DNA from: an uncultured Pirellula sp.
Lineage (GTDB): Bacteria; Planctomycetota; Planctomycetia; Pirellulales; Pirellulaceae
DNA length: 5,011 nucleotides
Assembly (NCBI GenBank): GCA_903892365.1
Contig: CAITIF010000435.1
Span: 1-5,011 of the forward strand
Direction of reading: 5' to 3'
Shown one piece after another: positions 1 through 5,011 of this stretch. Within the stretch, counting starts at the first letter, position 1. Each line of letters starts with the position of its first letter. The position numbers and the translations under genes were made by a program. The notes under the pieces are model-generated. The model ran no database searches. It saw only the letters and a program-made list of their open reading frames with translations, and was not told where the DNA came from.

Positions 1-1
1 A

Positions 2-86
2 TCTGGTCCTGAAGAAAACCTGTACCTGAATAAGTCCTGCACCTGAATAAGTCCTGTACCTGTAGTAACCCTGTACTTGAAGAGCT
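2..86. repeat. Tandem array of a 17-bp unit upstream of ispE
   Basis: Four adjacent copies of a 17-base unit with consensus CCTGTACCTGAATAAGT start at 19, 36, 53 and 70. Copies 1 and 2 differ at a single base, copy 3 diverges in its second half and copy 4 more so. A fifth, weaker copy (about 11 of 17 matches) fits at 2-18, so the array may begin outside the window. The unit itself has a CCTG(T/C)A-CCTGAA sub-repeat. Because 17 is not a multiple of 3 and the unit contains both TGA and TAA, the array has stop codons in all three + frames, so it is not coding on that strand. It ends 12 bases before the first ATG of ispE, in the expected leader or promoter region. Role unknown; it could be a repeated binding site or replication-slippage debris. 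Confidence 0.8.
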
Positions 87-98
87 CTGGTTGGTTCG

Positions 99-1097
99 AT
101 GCATCTTAAGATGAACCAAGATGGAGTGAATGTACTGGCCCCCGCCAAGATCAACCTACACCTTGAGATTCTCCAAAAGCGATCCGACGGGTACCACGAA
201 ATAGAAACCATCATGCACGCTGTGAACCTGTACGATACGTTACAGGTCTACAAACGCGATGATGGAAACGTGACACTCGAACTGCATACCCCCGCAGAAC
301 GAGCGAACGAACGCAGCTCGATGGATTTGGATCCCCACCAAATCGATCCAGCTTGGTTGATCCCCGCTGATTCCACCAACTTAGTCGTTCGAGGTCTCAA
401 GAAACTGCAAGAGCTGCTAGGCATTCGTGCTGGGGCTCATGTTAGTTTGACTAAAACAATTCCTGCGGCTGCAGGTTTGGGAGGTGGCAGCAGCGATACG
501 GCAGCCGCGCTGACCGCTGCGTGCTTGGTATGGTTGGGACGGTTTGATCGGCAAGCCGTTGAGGCCGTTGCCAGTCAAATCGGAAGTGATTTGTCGTTTT
601 TCTTGGGTTCGTCCACTTCCGAGGAGTCCGGTTTGGCTCTTTGTCGTGGGCGGGGTGAACAAGTAACTCCTTTGCAACTCAATGGTACGTTGCATGGAGT
701 GATTGCCCATCCACCCGCTGGTTGTTCGACGGCAGACGTTTATCGAAAATGTCGCGTCCCCGAATTACCTCGGTCCCCAGAGGAATTGGTACGTGCATTG
801 GCTGAGGGGAAGTTTGACGAACTTCCTCACCAGGTGTTCAATCGACTTGAAGAAGCGGCAAGTCAAGTGACTCCTTGGGTAGGTCAACTGCGTGATTGGA
901 TGGAGGAATCCTCCGCGTGGTCTCATCAACTCAGTGGAAGCGGATCGGCTCGCTTTGCACTTTGTCGCAATGAGACTGAAGCGGCCCAATTAGCGCGGCA
1001 CTTACAAGCCTGCGGACTTCCTAGGGTTTATGTATGGCAATCATGCATGACCCCTGCGATCGAAGCGCAAACGCGTCTGGGAATTGCATCACAATGA
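99..1097 (+). CDS. ispE: 4-diphosphocytidyl-2-C-methyl-D-erythritol kinase
   Basis: Cytoplasmic GHMP-family kinase that phosphorylates the 2-hydroxyl of CDP-methylerythritol with ATP, a middle step of the MEP (non-mevalonate) route to IPP and DMAPP. Visible signatures: the N-terminal APAKINLHLEI segment with the presumed catalytic lysine K17; the ATP-binding glycine-rich loop PAAAGLGGGSSD at residues 122-133; the IGSDLSFF segment with the presumed catalytic aspartate D164; and the C-terminal GHMP motif LSGSGSARF at 278-286. At 332 aa it is a little longer than common homologues (about 280-315), mainly from extra residues around 60-90. The frame is closed by TGA at 78-80. ATG at 99 and ATG at 111 are both possible starts; neither has a convincing ribosome binding site (GAAGAG at 79-84 is rather far from 99), so the 111 start (328 aa) remains open. 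It is followed after 33 bases by spoVG, probably co-transcribed. Confidence 0.95.
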   Translation: MHLKMNQDGVNVLAPAKINLHLEILQKRSDGYHEIETIMHAVNLYDTLQVYKRDDGNVTLELHTPAERANERSSMDLDPHQIDPAWLIPADSTNLVVRGLKKLQELLGIRAGAHVSLTKTIPAAAGLGGGSSDTAAALTAACLVWLGRFDRQAVEAVASQIGSDLSFFLGSSTSEESGLALCRGRGEQVTPLQLNGTLHGVIAHPPAGCSTADVYRKCRVPELPRSPEELVRALAEGKFDELPHQVFNRLEEAASQVTPWVGQLRDWMEESSAWSHQLSGSGSARFALCRNETEAAQLARHLQACGLPRVYVWQSCMTPAIEAQTRLGIASQ

Positions 1098-1116
1098 TTG
1101 GCGTATGCATCGCGCG

Positions 1117-1122
1117 AAGGAG
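1117..1122 (+). promoter_or_regulatory. Ribosome binding site that fixes the spoVG start
   Basis: AAGGAG, a strong Shine-Dalgarno match, ends 8 bases before GTG at 1131. It selects this GTG over the in-frame TTG at 1098, which directly abuts the ispE stop, and the GTG at 1122, which overlaps the motif. The resulting N-terminus (V/M-EITEVR) lines up with the MEVTDVR start of Firmicute SpoVG. Confidence 0.75.
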
Positions 1123-1130
1123 TGGTAACA

Positions 1131-1778
1131 GTGGAGATTACCGAGGTTCGCATTAAGCTGATGGAAGATTCTGAGGATCGCCTTCGAGCTTTTTGTTCCA
1201 TTACGATCGACCATAGTTTCGTTGTTCGAGATCTCAAAATTATAGAAGGTTCTTCCGGACCTTTTGTGGCTATGCCCAGCCGAAAGTTGACAGCTCGCTG
1301 TCATCGCTGCGGTCACAAAAATTACCTGCGGACCACCTTCTGCAATCACTGTGGCATTCGCTTGCGACAAGGTCAAGAAATTCGCGACGAAGAAGGGAAT
1401 TCGAGCAAGCTTTACGCGGATATCGCCCATCCCATCAATCAGGCTTGCCGCGACCTTATTCAAAAGGCCGTGCTCGATGAGTATAAGTTGGAGCTCGAGC
1501 GAGCCAAACAGCCCGGTTATAGGTCCCGTTACGACGAAGCTTATACTGAGATTCCCGATGTTCGAACGAACGATGGTTCCGGGGCTATTGCCAGCCCTGG
1601 TGCGAAAGTCGATACGGGTGCTAAGATAGAACCAAACGGAGCCATGGTGTCTCCACCCCATTCGCCTGGTCCACGACGCCCTCATATCTTGGATCAATCA
1701 GGAGGAGGTGGAGCCAACTTTGCGTCCGAAAGTCGTCCTCCAGCGGATTCCGGATCCAGCAATCTTCGTCCGGAATAA
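1131..1778 (+). CDS. spoVG: SpoVG-family nucleic-acid-binding regulator with zinc-ribbon insert
   Basis: SpoVG proteins are small dimeric DNA/RNA-binding regulators, first known from Bacillus sporulation and septation and also present in many non-sporulating bacteria. The 215-aa product matches B. subtilis SpoVG (97 aa) in two blocks: residues 1-52 ([38 protein letters not shown]) and about 95-120 ([17 protein letters not shown]). Between them lies an insert of about 40 residues with C57-x2-C60-x10-C71-x2-C74, the pattern of a zinc ribbon. After about residue 120 comes a tail rich in Pro, Gly, Ser and Arg that contains a GAxxxP-like repeat at 151-175. The GTG start is set by the AAGGAG at 1117-1122; an annotator using the longest frame would start at TTG 1098 and add 11 residues. 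It follows ispE by 33 bases; in Bacillus ispE and spoVG are likewise close (ispE-purR-yabJ-spoVG). Family assignment is firm; targets and role here are unknown. Confidence 0.9.
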   Translation: MEITEVRIKLMEDSEDRLRAFCSITIDHSFVVRDLKIIEGSSGPFVAMPSRKLTARCHRCGHKNYLRTTFCNHCGIRLRQGQEIRDEEGNSSKLYADIAHPINQACRDLIQKAVLDEYKLELERAKQPGYRSRYDEAYTEIPDVRTNDGSGAIASPGAKVDTGAKIEPNGAMVSPPHSPGPRRPHILDQSGGGGANFASESRPPADSGSSNLRPE

Positions 1779-1792
1779 GTTGAACTTTGAAG

Positions 1793-1822
1793 CCTCGGTC
1801 GGTTTCGTAAAATCCGACCAGG
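1793..1822 (+). terminator. Hairpin between spoVG and hrpB, possible terminator or leader structure
   Basis: CCT-C-GGTCGG (1793-1802) pairs with CCGACC-AGG (1814-1822), giving 9 base pairs with one bulged C around an 11-base interval that can add two more A-T pairs. It starts 15 bases after the spoVG stop and ends 31 bases before the hrpB ATG. The bases that follow (ATTCTTGTTCG) are only moderately T-rich, so termination would be weak or Rho-dependent; a 5'-leader structure for hrpB or an mRNA processing/stability element are alternatives. Confidence 0.4.
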
Positions 1823-1853
1823 ATTCTTGTTCGTACCTGTTTCCGGATTATCA

Positions 1854-4430
1854 ATGAGTGCTTCACTTGCCCCACTACCCATCGATGAAGTGCTTTACAG
1901 CATCGTCGATGCGGTCGAACACTGTTCGTCTGTAGTTATTCAAGCACCACCCGGCGCTGGCAAAACGACTCGCGTCCCCCCTGCCCTCTCCAAAGTGTTG
2001 CCGAATACCGGCCAAATCGTGATGGTTCAACCACGCCGTTTGGCCGCTCGAACCTCCGCTGCACGCATCGCGTTCGAAAACGACTGGCGAATCGGAAGTG
2101 AAGTCGGCTACCAAGTTCGTTTCGAACGGAAAGCCTCGGCCAGCACCCGCATTATGGTTGTTACCGAAGGGGTGCTGCTAAAACGATTGCAAGCCGATCC
2201 ATGCTTAAGCGATGTAGTTGCTGTAGTGCTCGATGAGTTTCATGAACGAAGGCTCGACACTGATTTGCTATTGGGGATGCTACGTCGGGTACAAGAATCG
2301 GTTCGTCCCGATTTGCGGATCGTGGTCATGTCTGCCACCTTAGACGCCGAGCCCGTTGCCAATTTTCTTCAGCCTGCTCGCATCATCACTTCACAAGGAA
2401 GAGCCTTTCCTGTTGATGTTCGACATGCACGTTTCAGTGAAAAAACACAATGGCTTGATCAATTGGCAGCTACCACCATCGAAGCCGTACAACGGCATGC
2501 AGGTGATACGCTAGTATTTCTGCCAGGAGTTGGCGAGATACATCGCTTACAACAAATGCTCGCGACTCGTTTACCGCGCAGCGATTTCGATCTGTTGCCA
2601 CTTTACGCGGATCTCCCGGTCGAGCAACAAGATCTCGCTTTGCGCAAATCGCAGCGTCGCAAAATTGTGTTGTCCACCAACGTGGCGGAAACTTCGATTA
2701 CGATCGACGGTATCGTAACCGTTGTTGATTGTGGATTGGCTCGTGTGCTGCGACATGATCCCGACGTGGGACTGGATAAACTTCAACTCGAACCGATCTC
2801 ACAAGCCTCTGCCGCACAGCGAGCAGGTCGAGCGGGGCGAACTGCACCTGGCGTCTGTTATCGCATTTGGGACGAAGCAACCCAGCGCACTCGTCCTGCC
2901 TTTACTCAGCCAGAAGTGCAACGTATCGATCTAGCCACGGCCGTATTGCAGCTTTTGTGTTGGGGCGAACGCGATATTCTGGCTTTTCCCTGGTTTGAGA
3001 AGCCACGAGAGGAGGCCGTGTTGCAAGCGCTTCAAACGCTTCGTTTGTTGGGGGCTGTAGAGCAAGACGAAATCACCAAGTTAGGCCAGCAAATGGCCGC
3101 CTTGCCACTCCATCCACGATTGGCTCGCTTGTTAATCGAATCGGATAAGCTTGGTGGACTAAGGCAAGCCGCCATCGCGGCCGCAATTCTCTCGGAACGC
3201 GATCCCATCCAGCGTCGCTTAGCTCGCTCAGCTTCTCCTGGTCGAGGTGCGCCACCGACTCGCCAAACCATCCGCTCTCAATGCGATTTACTGGATCGTG
3301 TTGAAGCGATTCAAGAATATCAGCGCACAGGACGCGATGACTTTGAAATTGGGCCATTGCATCATGGTGCAGCACAACAAGTGCTGCGAGCTGCCGATCA
3401 ATTGGAGCGCAGTTGTCGTTACGAGAATACTCAGCATGATCCCGATATTCACGTCGGGCGAGAATACTTGGGACCAGCATTGATTGCCGCATTTCCTGAT
3501 CGCATTGCAAAACGCCGCGATGCAGGTAAAGCCCGTGGCTTGATGGTCGGCGGAAGAGGAGTCCGTGTCAGCGATGAATCCAATGTGCAAGATGCAGAGT
3601 TGTTTCTTTGTCTGCAAGTCAGTGGCGAATACCAAGGTGATGCTTTAGCGCGAATCGTCTCGGCCGTCGAGCCGCAATGGCTAGTCGGGCCATCACTACA
3701 AGATAAAGACGAACTTCTCTATCATCCAAGTCAAAAGCAAGTGGTAGCTCGTAGACGACGCTATTGGAATGATCTCTTGATCCAAGAGACCCCCATCGCA
3801 GCCGAAGATACAGACGCAGTTGCCGATTTGTTGTTCCAACATGCCTCTGCTGAATTTGATGTTTTATTTCCAAAAGATGACGAAGTGATTGGTGGTTGGT
3901 TAGCTCGTGTGCGCTGCTTGCATCAATGGATGCCCGAATTGCAACTACCAGCCTTCGACCGCTCAAGTATTCTCGAAGTGCTCAAAACACTCTGTTATGG
4001 TCGGCGGAGACTGGCTGAGTTGCGATCCGCACCATGGCGCGAGGCATTGGAAAGTGCGTTGACGGGGGAGCAAATGAACGCCTTGCAAAAACATGCTCCA
4101 GAACGCATGCAATTACCCAAAGGCCATCGCGCTAAAGTTGCCTATGAAGAAGGCAAGCCACCCGTGTTGGCGGCGCGGATTCAAGATTTCTTCGGTTGGA
4201 GTGAAACACCGCGCATTGCGGGTGGCAAAGTTCGCTTGCAGTTGCATCTGCTCGCCCCCAATCAACGGTGTCAACAGATAACCGAGGATCTGGCGAGTTT
4301 TTGGAAGAACACCTACGAAACAGTTCGTAAAGAGCTGAAGCGGCGTTATCCGAAGCACTCCTGGCCTGAAAACCCATTGGTTGTGGATGCCTCAGACAGT
4401 GCTGGGGGGGGAACGAAACCTCGCAAGTAA
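1854..4430 (+). CDS. hrpB: ATP-dependent DExH-box helicase HrpB
   Basis: Superfamily 2 DEAH/RHA-type RNA-helicase homologue of 858 aa (usual HrpB about 810-850). The helicase motifs appear in order: Walker A APPGAGKTT at 31-39 (K37), Ia QPRRLAART just after, II DEFHER at 127-132 (the HrpB form of DEAH), III SAT at 160-162, IV LVFLPGVGEI, V STNVAETSITIDG from 274, and VI QRAGRAGR at 322-329. An HA2-like helical region follows. The C-terminus carries the HrpB-specific domain, including QLPKGHRAKVAYEEGKPP from 753, SETPRIAGG and RRYPKHSWPENP at 830-841. All catalytic motifs are intact. ATG 1854 is preferred: it gives the usual short lead to motif I, whereas TTG 1827 only adds 9 residues. No clear ribosome binding site is visible. 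The last 39 bases overlap the convergent protease gene, and a G8 run lies in the dispensable tail. HrpB's cellular role is poorly defined; it is not the type III secretion hrpB. Confidence 0.95.
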   Translation: MSASLAPLPIDEVLYSIVDAVEHCSSVVIQAPPGAGKTTRVPPALSKVLPNTGQIVMVQPRRLAARTSAARIAFENDWRIGSEVGYQVRFERKASASTRIMVVTEGVLLKRLQADPCLSDVVAVVLDEFHERRLDTDLLLGMLRRVQESVRPDLRIVVMSATLDAEPVANFLQPARIITSQGRAFPVDVRHARFSEKTQWLDQLAATTIEAVQRHAGDTLVFLPGVGEIHRLQQMLATRLPRSDFDLLPLYADLPVEQQDLALRKSQRRKIVLSTNVAETSITIDGIVTVVDCGLARVLRHDPDVGLDKLQLEPISQASAAQRAGRAGRTAPGVCYRIWDEATQRTRPAFTQPEVQRIDLATAVLQLLCWGERDILAFPWFEKPREEAVLQALQTLRLLGAVEQDEITKLGQQMAALPLHPRLARLLIESDKLGGLRQAAIAAAILSERDPIQRRLARSASPGRGAPPTRQTIRSQCDLLDRVEAIQEYQRTGRDDFEIGPLHHGAAQQVLRAADQLERSCRYENTQHDPDIHVGREYLGPALIAAFPDRIAKRRDAGKARGLMVGGRGVRVSDESNVQDAELFLCLQVSGEYQGDALARIVSAVEPQWLVGPSLQDKDELLYHPSQKQVVARRRRYWNDLLIQETPIAAEDTDAVADLLFQHASAEFDVLFPKDDEVIGGWLARVRCLHQWMPELQLPAFDRSSILEVLKTLCYGRRRLAELRSAPWREALESALTGEQMNALQKHAPERMQLPKGHRAKVAYEEGKPPVLAARIQDFFGWSETPRIAGGKVRLQLHLLAPNQRCQQITEDLASFWKNTYETVRKELKRRYPKHSWPENPLVVDASDSAGGGTKPRK
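4392..4430. other. Convergent overlap of hrpB and protease 3' ends, with a G8 run
   Basis: The hrpB stop (TAA 4428-4430) and the opposite-strand protease stop (TGA, 4394-4392) are interleaved, so both genes code through the same 39 bases in opposite directions. A homopolymer of eight G (4404-4411) lies inside. A one-base length change there would alter both C-termini, leaving both conserved domains untouched. No separate terminator hairpin was seen between the genes. Confidence 0.8.
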
Positions 4431-4844
4431 TTCCACGACGAGCACAGAAATCACTGTGACCGCGGCTCCAAAAATGAGCCACAGGGTGGGAAGATGCGCT
4501 TGCTCTTCGACACCAATTCCCCACTCCTTCAGAGTGTCAGCGTAATAGGCTGTCATCAGCAGCAATCCATTGTGTGCTGCATGGAGTAACACGCCAGGCC
4601 ATAACGATTGAGTTCTAAATGCCAACCAACCTAGGAAGATTCCCATCAGGGTGGTCGGCAGGAATCGCTCGATTGCCAATACACTTCCCGTAACGACATG
4701 GAACAAGCCGAATAGAACAGCCGAAACAAGAATGGCGCCTGGACGACTCAATTGGTTCAAGGAGCTGAATACAAACCCTCTAAAGAAAAATTCTTCAAAT
4801 AGGGCTGGAGTCAAAGCGAAGGAAAGAAGCTTTTGTCGATCCAA
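4392..4844 (-). CDS. CPBP-family intramembrane metalloprotease, 5'-truncated
   Basis: The 150-aa frame contains the core of a CPBP (CAAX protease and bacteriocin-processing/ABI) integral membrane metalloprotease. Counted from TTG 4844: motif 1 EEFFFR at 17-22, motif 2 FGLFH at 45-49 (H49), motif 3 HAAHN at 88-92, and hydrophobic segments around 36-51, 61-76, 82-100 and 118-140. Family members cleave near prenylated or other C-termini inside the membrane; the substrate here is unknown. The wording around the motifs (FHVVTGSVLAIERFLPTTLMG, EEQAHLPTLWL) resembles the C-terminal half of planctomycete ABC-2 permease/CPBP fusions. The upstream part is missing: TGA at 4850-4848 lies two codons before the only upstream-most start, a TTG without a ribosome binding site, and no other frame upstream encodes membrane segments. 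The gene is therefore probably a remnant or an assembly-truncated end, although all three motifs survive. The 3' end overlaps hrpB by 39 bases. Confidence 0.75.
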   Translation of the reverse strand: MDRQKLLSFALTPALFEEFFFRGFVFSSLNQLSRPGAILVSAVLFGLFHVVTGSVLAIERFLPTTLMGIFLGWLAFRTQSLWPGVLLHAAHNGLLLMTAYYADTLKEWGIGVEEQAHLPTLWLIFGAAVTVISVLVVELLARFRSPPSTV

Positions 4845-5011
4845 ATGTCAGATATTGAAGCGAAATTTCGAATTAGAGCCGTGTCATCACTTATCGCCAC
4901 TCTAGATTTGGATTCGATGTCAGAGAGAAATTGCAAACCCGAGATCCAGTTTTCTTTTCTTGCTAGAAAAATGCTGGTTCCTTTTGGGTATGAATCAAAA
5001 TCAGCTAATCC
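4845..5011 (+). CDS. Possible 5' end of an unidentified gene, cut by window edge
   Basis: An open frame starts with ATG 4845 and runs 55 codons to the window end without a stop; the frame is closed upstream by TAG at 4800-4802. The peptide begins MSDIEAKFRIRAVSSLIATLD and later reads FLARKMLVPFGYES; I do not recognise it. A purine-rich GAAGGAAAG at 4818-4826 is about 18 bases from the ATG, too far for a typical ribosome binding site. The stretch is about 39 % GC, clearly lower than the adjoining protease gene (about 49 %). The opposite strand is also open over the same interval (see findings), so the coding strand is undecided. Confidence 0.3.
   Translation, partial: MSDIEAKFRIRAVSSLIATLDLDSMSERNCKPEIQFSFLARKMLVPFGYESKSAN

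Noticed and set aside
2..86. Possible CRISPR array
   Set aside because: The copies are directly adjacent with no unique spacers and a 17-base period, so this is a simple tandem repeat.
1098..1130. Earlier TTG start for spoVG abutting the ispE stop
   Set aside because: No ribosome binding site before it, whereas GTG 1131 has AAGGAG at ideal spacing and matches the family N-terminus.
1089..1697. 202-aa open frame on the - strand opposite spoVG
   Set aside because: It lies wholly antisense to a well-supported SpoVG, shows no recognisable domain and overlaps the ispE stop; a shadow of the real frame.
1827..1853. Earlier TTG start for hrpB
   Set aside because: Adds nine residues without family support and lies immediately downstream of the hairpin; ATG 1854 is simpler.
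3073..3510. 145-aa - strand open frame inside hrpB
   Set aside because: Antisense shadow in the middle of an intact, conserved helicase; no motif and no plausible start context.
4132..4524. 130-aa - strand open frame across the hrpB end
   Set aside because: Overlaps both the conserved HrpB C-terminal domain and the protease C-terminus in another frame; composition is unlike a real protein.
4651..4905. 84-aa + strand open frame
   Set aside because: Antisense to the conserved CPBP motifs and crosses the composition break; no recognisable domain.

Overview
The window reads as bacterial chromosomal DNA, most likely from the phylum Planctomycetota and probably a Pirellulaceae-type organism of moderate GC. 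The basis is the protein character: a SpoVG carrying a cysteine-rich insert and a long low-complexity tail, an HrpB helicase, and a CPBP protease whose sequence resembles the C-terminal part of the large ABC-permease/CPBP fusion proteins I associate with planctomycetes. This placement is from recalled family resemblance, not from a search.

Layout. Bases 1-98 are non-coding and hold a decaying tandem array of a 17-bp unit just ahead of the first gene. Three genes then run on the + strand: ispE (99-1097, isoprenoid precursor synthesis), spoVG (1131-1778, nucleic-acid-binding regulator, GTG start with a good ribosome binding site 33 bases after ispE stops) and hrpB (1854-4430, DExH-box helicase). 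A 9-bp hairpin lies between spoVG and hrpB. ispE and spoVG look like one transcription unit; hrpB may be separately controlled.

A CPBP-family membrane protease gene (4392-4844, - strand) converges on hrpB and overlaps its last 39 bases; a run of eight G lies in the shared segment. This gene lacks its 5' part: the frame is closed by a stop two codons before its first possible start, and the DNA beyond (4845-5011) falls to about 39 % GC against about 49 % within the protease gene. That final stretch has two long open frames, one per strand, both cut by the window edge. It is either a real rearrangement junction or a chimeric assembly end.

The most unusual coding feature is the SpoVG: its compact fold is split by a CxxC-x10-CxxC zinc-ribbon-like insert and is followed by a proline/glycine-rich tail containing a short run of hexapeptide-like repeats. 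I found no CRISPR array, RNA gene, insertion sequence or defence system.
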